Origin: Rostrohypoxylon terebratum
Taxonomy: Eukaryota > Ascomycota > Sordariomycetes > Xylariales > Hypoxylaceae
Assembly: GCA_022497145.1 (NCBI GenBank)
Contig: MU385873.1
Span: forward strand, 124,001-188,000
DNA length: 64,000 nt
Reading direction: 5' to 3'
The position numbers and the translations under genes are program-made. The notes beneath the pieces are model-generated. The model saw only the letters and a program-made list of their open reading frames with translations. It did not search any database and was not told where the DNA came from. Shown piece after piece: positions 1 through 10,325 of this stretch (its first letter is position 1; each line of letters begins with the position of its first letter).

Positions 1-882
1 CAATGGCAGCCTTGTAAGTCGGGCTGAATCTACCCCCAGATATCGTGACCTATCCCATTACTGACGTCGAAAGTCTCTTCCCAATCTTTCCGGGACGAAG
101 CCACGCAAGCAGCTCGGCATTATATCTTGACCTCTGGGCCACGAAAGTTGAGCCTAACGTATCAGGACCGGACCTCTTGTATGCATGCCCTGCAGCATAC
201 CACACATCCGTCTGCTTTCCTGCCAGCCTTCTTGGCTGCTGAGAAGACGCTGCGAGAACGGAGTCATCCCAAATTTGTCTATTGGAGCATTCGTAACAGC
301 AATAACCCGCGGGTTTTATTTGCTAGAGTGTCTAGTATCCTCTTGCTTTCCCTGGGCTTTGTGTTGGACGTCATCATGATCCTCTCCAACTTCCATCGCC
401 TAGCTCGATTATCTGCAGTACCTTTCTGGTACATTGGACTTTACGTCCTACTGATAGAAGGGCGTGGGATTAGCATCAGGCTATACATGGACCGCAAACG
501 CCACCTGCGCCCTTGGGAACAAATTGAAACCCCGGGCTCCGAAGACACACAACCAAAGGTATCGGCTAGCCAGACAGAGGCATTGAAGTCGACAGATACT
601 TCTGGTAACAAAAAGCAAGACACGGCACGGATCGAACCGCCGGCAAAAGCAAGTATGCAACCTTTAGGCCCAGCCAATAACTTTGGAGAAGAGGCGTGGT
701 TCATAGCGTATCAGAGGAAGCCATTCTGGGAGAAGGTATTCGACGTTTCTGTCGTGAACCGTAATAGGCACCTGAGGTCTTTGCAGGATAGGGCCGTTTT
801 TACCTCATTACTGTGGGCAAGTTTCTTAATGGTGGCGCTTACGGTTGGCTCTGTGTTGATACCCTCTGGTAACTTTTATTGA
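1..882 (+). CDS. RGS-domain membrane protein, 3' part (5' end outside window)
   Basis: C-terminal part of a fungal regulator of G-protein signalling, a class that accelerates GTP hydrolysis by G-alpha. The frame is open from 49 to the TAA at 880-882. A GTAAGT donor at 14 and an acceptor after CTGAC...AAAG at 73 suggest a 60-nt intron, with the last exon at 74-882. The translation starts in the last helices of an RGS domain (motifs FRDEATQAARHYI, HALQHTTHPSAF, ERSHPKFVYW). Three hydrophobic segments follow: two close together around 320-470 and one at the C-terminus around 800-870. A hydrophilic Ser/Thr/Lys loop of about 100 residues separates them. The RGS-plus-membrane-anchor layout is known in filamentous fungi. 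The exact orthologue cannot be named without the N-terminus. Confidence 0.7.
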
Positions 883-1305
883 GTAATTGGGACCATTGTA
901 CTGCTGTAGTTGTAGAGGTGAGATGAGAAGGTGTGAGGACGCTGGATGTAATACATAAATGAAAGACACGTGCATAATTATTAATTATACCACATGATAT
1001 TATTTTATGCATTTTATACAATGATTAGCTCCTGGGGGAACCTTTCCTTCGACCCACTACCCCGAATTTTGACCGCGATTCAGGGACATGATCTTTGTGT
1101 TACGTGACGTGGTTATCTTCGCTTTCATTATCTTTCTTATCCAACTTCGCCTTACATATTACATTTTACATAGTGCTTCGCTCAAGCTGGACTACGAGTG
1201 ATCTGGTGCTAGACTTTGATGCTATACCCGTAGCAAACACATTATTGACATCCATGCATATCCCGACCTAGTCCGGTTACGACTCAGCTGTAGTAGTTTC
1301 TAAAT
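883..1305. other. intergenic, RGS gene to permease
   Basis: AT-rich spacer between two same-strand genes. It holds the 3' region of the RGS gene and the promoter and leader of the permease. I see no further gene or convincing motif. Confidence 0.6.
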
Positions 1306-3157
1306 ATGGCTACCTCAGCGGAGGCTCCGTTGATCTCGCATCGAGACGATGAACTAGACGATGATTCCCACTCCGAACTCGAACACAATGAACACGTGAG
1401 CGCCGAGTGGCCGGCGGGTCGGCCGGGGCTTTTTATGTGGCTTTTGACTCTGTCGGCCGGCATTAGTGGGCTCTTATTCGGATGCAAGTAATTCCTACTC
1501 TCATATACATGCCCAACCGCTTACACGTAGAAGACGACACAGGAGTCATCTCGGCCACCTTAGTATCCATAGGCACATCGCTATCCGACCGAACGTTGAA
1601 CTCCCTCGATAAATCCATCATTACTTCGTGTACCTCGCTGTTTGCCCTCATCGCATCCCCGATCTCCTCCGTCCTAGCCGACCACTTCGGTCGAAAGCCC
1701 GTAATATTGCTATCGGATCTACTCTTCGTATTCGGTGCCTTGGTGCAGGCTTTCAGCTATAAGGTATGGGGTATGGTACTTGGGAGATCGATAGTAGGAG
1801 CTGCCGTGGGTGCCGCAAGTTTTGTCACACCAATGTATATCGCCGAGCTTGCTCCTCCGGCTCACCGTGGTAGACTAGTGACGATGAATTCTATGTCAGT
1901 CACACTAGGCCAAGTCGTAGCTTACGTGATTGGTTGGATGTTCGCTGAGCATGGTGACCCTGCTACGGGATGGAGATGGATGGTCGGTTTGGGCGCTCTG
2001 CCGGCTGCTCTGCAATGCGTCTTTCTGCTGTTTATGCCCGAGACTCCACGTTGGCTCGTGAAAGCTGGGAGGTCTAAGGAGGCCCAGCGGATTATTGGGA
2101 AGACAGCCGGGCCTGACGTCAATAATCACTTAATAGTCAGCGTCGTCAAGGGCATCGAGAGGGAGCTTAGAGAAGAACAGGGCAACGCAGCGTTGGCAAG
2201 TGATGGGGTAAAGAGCAGTAGTTGGCTTAGGAGATGGGATGAATTACTCCAAGTGCCGAAGAATCGAAGAGCTCTGATCATCGCATGTTTCCTTCAGGGG
2301 TTGCAACAGTTTTGTGGCTTCGTAAGTCATTGTCCCCTATCTACGGCTTCACATTACACAGCTAACAAATTAGAATTCGTTGATGTACTTTTCTGCGACC
2401 ATTTTCACGATGTTGGGTTTTTCGGTACCAACACTCACATCATTGACTGTTGCTGCGACCAACTGGGCTTTTACCGTGCTTGCGTTATTCCTGGTTGACA
2501 GGATTGGTCGTAGACGGATCCTGCTCTATTCGGTTCCTTTCATGGTTGTCGGCCTTTTTCTATCCGCTTTTGGCTTCACCAAAGTGACACTCCCACACGA
2601 AGGGACTAGCAATGTTCCTTCACCTACGACGGCCGATGCCGGTGCGCCGGCATCGTCTCAAAATGCAGCGGTTGTCATCTTGATAAGTATCATGCTATAT
2701 GTTTCTTCTTACGCTATAGGCCTTGGAAACGTCCCATGGATGCAAAGTGAGCTCTTTCCGCTCAGTGTAAGGTCACTTGGCAGCGGGTTAGCAACTGCTA
2801 CGAACTGGATGGCGAATTTTATAATTGGTTTAACATTCTTACCCTTGGTGAGTTTCTCTCCAATCTAAGTATAGCGCTTACCTTTGCTTTTCGGCGGATT
2901 TGCTAACTCCTATATAGTAAGTCATGTTGCTTCTTCTCTCGCTATTCCACGAGAAAGCCGAAGCCGTGTCATTATCCCGTTATAAAATACTAACTTATCG
3001 CAGGATGGATTTGCTTACCCCATCGGTGACATTCGGATTATACGGACTTATCTGCGTTGTTGGATGGGTTGGTATTTGGAGGATCTATCCCGAGACGGCG
3101 GGGTTAAGTCTCGAAGAAGTCACTTGTTTGCTAGAAAATGGTTGGGGTATAGAATAG
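1306..3157 (+). CDS. MFS sugar/myo-inositol transporter
   Basis: Twelve-helix proton-coupled permease of the sugar porter family, closest by motif to fungal myo-inositol transporters. Exons: 1306-1483, 1534-2321, 2374-2846 and 3004-3157. Diagnostic motifs are GYDTGVISA, DHFGRKPVILLSD, PMYIAELAPPAHRGRLV, PETPRWL, DRIGRRR and GNVPWMQSELFPLSVRSLGS. Intron 1 is GC-AG (GCAAGT donor); splicing there restores the Tyr-Asp-Thr-Gly codons. Intron 3 (2847-3003) only keeps frame if read as two nested introns (stwintron; see separate entry). The C-terminal tail is uncertain. The stop at 3155-3157 gives an ending LLENGWGIE, but a possible GTATAG donor at 3147 could splice to 3212 or 3229 and extend the tail to about 3315. 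Acts at the plasma membrane; the substrate is inferred. Confidence 0.88.
2847..3003 (+). other. candidate [D1,2] stwintron (nested twin intron)
   Basis: Internal intron 2848-2917 (70 nt): donor GTGAGT, branch GCTAAC at 2902-2907, acceptor ATAG. Removing it joins G2847 to TAAGTC at 2918 and creates a new GTAAGTC donor. The external intron is then G2847 plus 2918-3003, with branch ACTAAC at 2989-2994 and acceptor CGCAG. After both steps TT (2845-2846) joins G3004 to give Leu, followed by Met-Asp-Leu-Leu-Thr-Pro, as expected in this permease family. Any single GT-AG intron from 2848 to 3003 shifts the frame and meets a stop within nine codons. Confidence 0.8.
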
Positions 3158-4847
3158 ACATGCTCGCAGCTCTTTTACTTATTCATAGAAATCCATATGG
3201 TTCCTTGATAGCAATGGTGGCTGTGCAGCGAGTGATCGGGTTATTAGAAAGTCGTGAGCAGCTAGCCGAGGCCGATACCGATACCGATGCGGATTCGGCC
3301 GATCACGAAATTTGATCTTACATCGGCCTACGTCGGGATGTTTTGCGGCATGACGTGCTAGTCCTGGAGGTGAATGTTCCAGTACGGCCGTTGTCAGAAT
3401 TCGGCTTACTCTTCCGCAGCTACCGGACTCGATATTTGTCCTTTGAACCCCACAAACACGTATTACAACTATGCCTACAGCTATGTATGTACATCATGGT
3501 ATTAGTCGATTTCGTTTCACAACAGAACTTGAGCCCGGTCCACTTGCATAACCTAGAACTATCGTGTTTAAATCTGGATCTCTTAGATTCCACTAGATCT
3601 GTCCCAAAATATGTAAGCGGCGGAAAATATCGGTGAATCGCTGGGCACCGATATAGATGTAGCAAGAGTTTGCGGTAACGGTTTTCGTGCGAGACTACCA
3701 CGGTACTTGTAGTTTAACATCCCATCGACCAATAATTTCAGAAGCGGTCTATGACCGCTAGACGTATTGTACATACACTACAGGTTCCAACGGATTCCGT
3801 AGTAATCCTTTCGGGACTATTTCTACATACTGGGTATTAGGTATGTAATATGTTATTTAGAAATAGAATCCCGCCAACAGCTTGTCTAAGAAAGTTTGCA
3901 TAGTTGTAGCCAGCCGTGGTTGATTACCAACTGTACTTGGAACGGACTGGAGATAAGAACCGAAGCCCTTTGACGCACCGACTCCAAGCGCTGTAAGCCG
4001 GTTTTCCGCGTGGATACATGGGTACGGGGTTCATGATTGTAAATTTGTAATGGGTCGTCGCTGAATCCCGTTCGAGTTTTGACAAATTGACGAATCAGCA
4101 TGAAGAACATGTTTTCTTTAGGCTCTTTAGGTCCTGAGAATAGAGTTTTAGAAGACTTTTTTTTTTTTTTTAGCGGGGCAACAATATCGGATACAAAATC
4201 CAAAAGATCTTAGGACCTAGGTAGATGCTTAGATACGAAAGGGCCCCGCAATTGTAGCATTGTCAAATTTCACCTCGGCCCATTTTCTGCCTTTTTTGCC
4301 ATTTTCGCCCTTTCAGCTTCAAAGCTTTTGCCCCTCCGAAATCTTGAAAATTTGTCAAAATTTTCTTCGTCGTCATGCTTATTATTATTTATCTATGTTT
4401 AGGAGGTTTAGGAGGTTTAGGAGTTCGCCGGCTCTACTGTGTGCCTGCAAACTCTTACCTTCAAACTCTTCATACAGTGCCAGAGTGCCTACCTACCTAG
4501 TAGCCAGTTACGTCGTAGTATAGCTAGAAGGTTAGCTTCGAGATGACATAAATATTCAAGGATGGTAGACCTAACCAACATCATAGGCTTATCTAAGAGA
4601 ATCACGATAATGCAAACGAAAACAAAAAAAGAAATGCTGCGTGACAGACGACAGAAGCTGGGGCGCAAGCAAATGAGTCAGTCGGAGAATAATTACACTA
4701 CATACTAATATGTACGTGCTTATTAAGTCAACATCAAACATCCATGACATGACACACGCAATTGGAAGTATAGTCCCCACCTGTTTGCATCCATCTGGTC
4801 ATCGGTAAGTGTGGTTAACGCCGATGGACAAATTAGAAATGAGAAAT

Positions 4848-4870
4848 GGGCAACGGGCAACGGGCAACGG
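4848..4870. repeat. (GGGCAAC)3 tandem repeat
   Basis: Three adjacent copies of the heptamer GGGCAAC in an intergenic region. Confidence 0.8.
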
Positions 4871-5047
4871 ATAGACGTACAGTAACATTCCCTTTTCCCC
4901 CCTGAGCCTCGGGCGCGGGTTGTTCGTGCTTTCGCGTACCTTCTAGAATTTGAGACGGGTCGAAGATACTACCTAGTCAAGCTTTCCGCATTCCAAAAGC
5001 CCGGCAGACCCAAGTCGGCTTTCATGCGACATCCCGAGGTTTGAAAC

Positions 5048-5101
5048 TTGACACCGATTGACACACCAATTGGCGCCAATTGACACCAATTGTCACCAAT
5101 T
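5048..5101. repeat. degenerate CACCAATTG repeat
   Basis: Five imperfect copies of a unit like TTGACACCAATTG, each carrying the palindrome CAATTG or a close variant. It lies in the intergenic region upstream of the DHA1 transporter. Function unknown. Confidence 0.7.
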
Positions 5102-5970
5102 ATAACAGACGAGAGAGAGCCTAACGACCCTTGACCATTGATCCAACCTAGGCAAGGAAAATAAAGGCGGCCATGGGTCAGGGGTCAGATGGGTTGGCGG
5201 TTGGCCTAGGCTGGTCGCACTAGTCAACACAACGCCCGGTATTGCATCTCGGTACGGACCATGGTGGCATGGTGGTATGTCCTAGGTATGTCCAGCACTT
5301 CCCAGGTGGTGGTTGACCCTAGCGGAAATCTCTGCGCGTTCCCTGGTCGATCCATGGTCAACCCGTGGTCAATCCTTCGTCATTGAAGCCCGGTGCTTGC
5401 TCAGTGCTTGCCCAGTGCCTCGGGCTAGACCCGTATTTTACTCGAAAGAGCGAATGCCGAACCTTCGCTATGTCGCCTCAATAGCCTGCACATAGCCTGG
5501 GAGCACAGTGGGTACGGTATGGTAAGTACTATGTATGGTAGTATGGTGTTATGGGTAGCAATAGTATGGGTAGTAGTATGTATGGGTAGAGGCTCCCTAA
5601 TCCCGGACGGAGTCCATTTCCTTTATTATTAAAACAAAGCCTTGGTGCCTGACTGGCGATCTTGATATTTTTTTCTAGTTTCCCATCTTCTAATCTTGTA
5701 ACCTAGAGATCCTCGGTCTTCTTCTTCGTTAGTGCAAGTGCACTGTCTAATATTATATCTACTAGGTACCTATTACAATATCTATACATCTATCTATACC
5801 TATACCTACTGCTTCCCTATCAGCTGTTCGACATATACATACACGCCTAACTAACATACTATAATATCATCGGGACTCTTCCCACCTTTCACTCTACCTA
5901 TACACATTAGTTTCACTACCTGGATAGGTATCACGTTATCACGACTGTACGCGAATAGAGTTAACTCATC

Positions 5971-8000
5971 ATGAGTATGGATGAGGTCGATCGCGAGCTC
6001 CTGCGAGCCGAGCAGGATGCTTCACAACATATGTCACCAACTACTACACACGAGCCCGCAGCTCCCCGTCGTGCTAGTAATGAGGTCGAGCGGGTGGTCA
6101 CAGCGTCATCTGTGTCAACAACATCATCTAGTGACGGACCCAGGGAAAGGAACAACGGAGGCTTGAGCCGCATCCCTACTCAAAGAGATCTTGAACGGCA
6201 CCCTACCGAACTCAGCCGTATTAACACAGCACGAAGTCAACATGACGCTACGGTTGGACGAAGTTTAAGAAGCCGTGAATCTAGAAAGCCTTTACCTAAC
6301 TTTGGTGCCGGCAAGCCATTCCCACCACAATTACCAAACCAGGAAGATTATGTCGTCGAGTTTGACGGGCCGGATGACCCCTATCATGCTCAAAACTGGT
6401 CGCTTAAGAGAAAGTAAGTATTCATGAACGAAGCTACAGTCGTGAAAGCTATATTCGTATAGTCGACTAACTCGGCTCCTTAGAATACTTACAGCTGCTA
6501 TGCTGGGATATACCACTATGACCTCTGCTTTCGCCTCCAGTCTTTTCTCCGCCGCAACACCATATGTAGCTAAAGAATTTGGTGTCAGCTCCGAAGTTGG
6601 TATTTTAGGTGTCTCCCTTTTCGTCCTTGGTTTCGCAACCGGTCCGACGTTCTGGGCGCCCCTATCTGAGTTGAAGGGTCGACGTATGCCCATAGTCGTG
6701 GCTATGTTTGGTTTTTCTCTTTTCTCTATCGCCTGCGCGACAGGAAAAGATTTACAAACAGTCCTCATCTGCCGATTTTTCGCCGGTTTCTGCGGTGCCT
6801 GTCCATTGGCTGTCGTCGCCGCCGTCTTCTCGGATATGTTCAACAACGCGACGCGAGGTATTGCCATCACGATCTTTTCGATGGCCGTTTTCACCGGTCC
6901 CCTACTCGCCCCCTTTGTTGGAGGATTCATAGTTGAGTCGTACCTTGGATGGCGCTGGACTATGTACCTCGCGAGTATTATGGGTTGGGTAGCTTTCTGC
7001 CTCGACCTCCTGTTCCTACGCGAGACTTACCCCCCTGTCATCCTGATCGAGAAGGCAGCTGAGCTACGTCGCCGCACTCTAAACTGGGGTATCCACGCCA
7101 AGCAGGAGGAAATCGAGGTCGACTTCAAGGAGCTGTTACAAAAGAACTTCACTCGTCCCATGCGACTTCTATTCGGCGAACCGATCGTTACTCTCCTGTC
7201 AATCTACATGGTAAGTTAACAAGTATAACTAGATTTAGCTTGAGGACGATTTAACTAACAGCTAGCAGGCCTTCATTTACGGATTGCTATACCTGTTCCT
7301 CACGGCCTATCCGTTTGTTTTCCAGAAAGTCCACGGCTTCAATGCCGGACAATCGGGTCTAGCGTTCTTTGGAATGATCATTGGCCAGCTTCTCGCAGGT
7401 ACTGTGGTGTTGCTTGACCAACCTTCGTACCAGCGCAAGCTTGCTGCCAATAATGGTATTCCGATCCCCGAATGGCGTCTGCCAATTGTCATCGCTGGTG
7501 GCGTCTCATTCACTTGTGGTATCTTCTGGTTCGGATGGTCCGGCTACAGAGCCGACGTTCACTGGATTGTACCTGCGGCATCGGGTATCATGTCCGGTTT
7601 CGGATTGATGGGTATTTTCCTCCAGGCCCTTAACTACCTCGTCGACGCCTACCTCATGTTTGCCGCCTCGGCCATCGCAGGAAACACGTTCCTCCGATCT
7701 CTCTGCGGTGCCGGGTTCCCCCTATTCGCTACCTACATGTTTAACGGCCTTGGTATCGAGTGGGCGGCCACGTTATTAGGCTGCGTAGCTGCGATACTAG
7801 TACCTATTCCCGTCGTTTTCTACCTATACGGCCACAAGATCCGGGCTAAGAGCCACTTCGCTCCTACATTCCCTCCCGTCGGTGCGCCCGCTACCGCGTC
7901 TAGCTCCGAGAATGATAAGGAGGAAGGAGATAGCCCCGTAGATCACGCTGCCGCATCGAACGTACCAAAGACGACAAACACCGAATCTGAAAAGGCTTAA
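5971..8000 (+). CDS. MFS drug/polyamine:H+ antiporter (DHA1 family)
   Basis: Twelve-helix efflux permease of the DHA1 type (fungal fluconazole-resistance/TPO polyamine transporter group). Exons: 5971-6413, 6484-7210 and 7269-8000. Introns are 70 and 58 nt with GTAAGT donors and CTAAC-type branch points. A Ser/Thr/Arg-rich cytoplasmic N-terminus of about 125 residues is followed by the family signature DPYHAQNWSLKRK. Then come helix-rich segments with the loop motif LSELKGRRMPIV, the motif GWRWTMYL after helix 6 and SIYMAFIYGLLYLFLTAYP at the start of the second half. The hydrophilic tail ends in ...TNTESEKA. The last acceptor is a TAGCAG tandem (7265/7268); the downstream AG gives the family-typical SIYMAFIYG. 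Likely exports toxic compounds or polyamines across the plasma membrane; the substrate cannot be read from sequence. Confidence 0.9.
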
Positions 8001-9027
8001 TCGCGAAGTTAATTGTTACATATCCTCGGAATTCAAAAACGGGGAAAATAAAATTGGTTGGATTATATGGCTTGGATTAGACTTAAAAGATGATACCATT
8101 GGAAAGGAAAGCGTTCATGTCTAGAGGAACGCACATATAGGTATAGAAAGGAAAACTACCTCCCAACCTAATAGGTATATAATGTGTAGCTACCACTACA
8201 TAAGCTCTTTAATAAGAGTATAAAAGTATATATAATAATTTGATAATATATTATCAATCTTCCAATGTTCCTTGTTTACAATTGAGCCTCTTTAGATTGT
8301 CCTGAGTCCATATTATAGAACGTTGGCCTTCCACGCCTTTGCATTCATTGGATCGGCACCCCACCAATGACATTGAGACGCAATACCCAATCTGGCCGGC
8401 TTACCTCATTGCCTAGCAAGGTTCAACTGTAGTTCACACCTGTATTATAGATCATATGAAAGATCACAAGGCTCGTCAATCGGTTCGATTACAAATTCAA
8501 TTACGAAGTACATACATAGGGCTTATCTCCAACCACCCAGCCACCCTCATTTTGCTATCCATACGATACACGCAGTGAAAAGAATCGGTAGACGGACACA
8601 TCTCGATATCTAGTTACACTGCATGACCATCAAAGCAAGCCCCCTTTTCGAAATGTCGGTCCCGCTCTCGTGTCTCGGATCCGGAGGGGAAGTTTGTTGC
8701 GTGTTGCCTGATATGGAATATGTAAGCCATAAATCGGGCTACGCTATAGGGCGATGTGCTCAACGACTTGTGGGGACGAGCCTTTGATTATTCTATAAGG
8801 TATAGGACTTTGGTTTGTATCTGGTACGACATTCCAGTAATGGGGTAGATCTACGTCAGAAATCTGTATAAAAAGACTACACGATCCCCTTCAATGTCGT
8901 CATAGGCGTCACCCAACAGCAAACACCGAGTCTCATCCGGACAACCAACCTGCATATACCAGCGATCATCCCAACATACCTATACTTTGTTGACAAGAAA
9001 AGCAACTCGGCGTTGATCAGACAAACC
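8001..9027. other. intergenic
   Basis: About 1 kb. AT-rich just after the transporter (8200-8260), otherwise unremarkable. It holds the 3' region of the transporter and the promoter of the GFA-domain gene. No gene seen. Confidence 0.6.
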
Positions 9028-9696
9028 ATGAGCCCGCCGCCATCGGAACAGCAGGGGAAGGTGGAGGAGAGCGGTACGTACGAGGCTGGTTGCCACTGCG
9101 GCTACATCAAGTTCGCGCTCACGCTGTCGCCCCCGCTGCCCGAGTACGAGGTCCTCCACTGCAACTGCTCCTCGTGCACGCACCTCGGCTATCTCCTCGT
9201 GTGTAAGTCATCTACCCTCCCTTCCCTTCCCCCATATCCCCCATATCCCCCCCGCGCATAACCAAACCTGACTCCGTCGTGAACAGACCCCCAAGTCAAA
9301 GACGTAGTATGGCACAACAACGGGCGCCAGCGGTGCGCCAGCTACCGCTTCAACACCAAGAAGATGGACCAGATGTTCTGTCCCAAGTGCGGCACCAGCC
9401 TCGGCATCGACTTCGAGGGCCTGTTCAAGGAAAAAGACATAATGGGCATCAGCGTAAGCAGCAGCACACCACGCCACACCACATCACACCGTACCCTCAC
9501 GTTACACACACACAAGACGGCAGACCGCTCCCTCGGAGTAATGCGTTACTAATCAGGATATACATAGGTTCGCACGATCTATGACATCAACCTCGACGAC
9601 CTGAGGTACAAGAAGGGCGACGGGAAGAACAAGCTCCAGCCCTCGAAGAACCTGGCGGGACATATCTGGGACGAGGAGAAGCAGGAACTGCAGTAG
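9028..9696 (+). CDS. GFA (CENP-V/GFA) domain protein
   Basis: Small zinc-binding protein of the glutathione-dependent formaldehyde-activating (GFA/CENP-V) family. Exons: 9028-9202, 9287-9453 and 9568-9696 (156 aa). Zinc-ligand cysteines appear in the family order: CHCG near the N-terminus, CNCSSC around residue 50, and CPKCGTSLGIDF in the second exon. The C-terminal exon begins VRTIYDINLDDL, the usual beta-strand of this fold. Intron 2 is 114 nt with branch TACTAAT and acceptor ACATAG. The ATG at 9028 is chosen because the in-frame triplet further upstream at 9013 is TTG. Enzyme activity in these fungal paralogues is mostly unproven, so a general zinc-protein call is safest. Confidence 0.88.
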
Positions 9697-10325
9697 ATAC
9701 CTACCTAGGTCCTAGGCTGCTTATACGTATTACGTACCCCTCCTCGCTAGGTATACTACTATTGTATCACATGTACCTAACTGGGTATGTAGCTCTGTGT
9801 GGCTTGAGCGGTCAGCATAAGAAAAAAAGTCCGGTCTCAGAAGCCACACACTACGTATATGCCATACCAAGATCCCAACGAATTCTGCTTTTCCTGCAAG
9901 GAAGTTCCTGTCTCTTTCCACAGCCCTGCCTCACAGCGTTCTGTTTAGTCGGTGTGATTGGGAGAAAGCGCGATATGCTATAGCCCCTTTCATCTGAACT
10001 TGCTACGAATTCCTTGTTAGGCGAAACTGTAGCTTACCTGGCGGTAGAGGAGAGAGTGAAACCCTTAACGGGCCGTTGTCCTGCGAGGATGGGACGAGTC
10101 TGACTTCATATAGATAGGATTGTCTTGAGTGATGCAAAAGAAACTATCATCGCCACGATCCCCATCTCATACCACTCACCTAGAACTTACTAGTCTCTTC
10201 GATAGCACTCACTTTGATCAAGTCAAAACCACATCATTCATTGAGATGCCTTTCAACATGCCATTAATATCATTTCTATTTTTATCCATTCATATAACGC
10301 CAAATCTCCAGCAGAGCCCTCTGCT
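9697..10325. other. intergenic between convergent genes
   Basis: Spacer between the 3' ends of the GFA gene (+) and trpE (-). Contains the palindrome ACCTAGGT at 9703-9710. No gene seen. Confidence 0.6.

Larger units (their letters stand above)
3158..5970. other. intergenic region with simple repeats
   Basis: About 2.8 kb with no convincing gene; the small ORFs have no family signature. It contains a possible extra 3' exon of the permease (up to about 3315), a T-tract near 4159-4172, three copies of a TTTAGGAGG-like unit around 4398-4422, GGGCAAC repeats at 4848-4870, CAATTG-rich repeats at 5048-5101 and a TATGG-type repeat around 5510-5590. The last kilobase is presumably the promoter of the transporter at 5971. 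Confidence 0.6.

Noticed and set aside
6331..6930. 199-aa minus-strand ORF inside the DHA1 transporter
   Set aside because: Overlaps exons and an intron of a well-supported gene; no family features.
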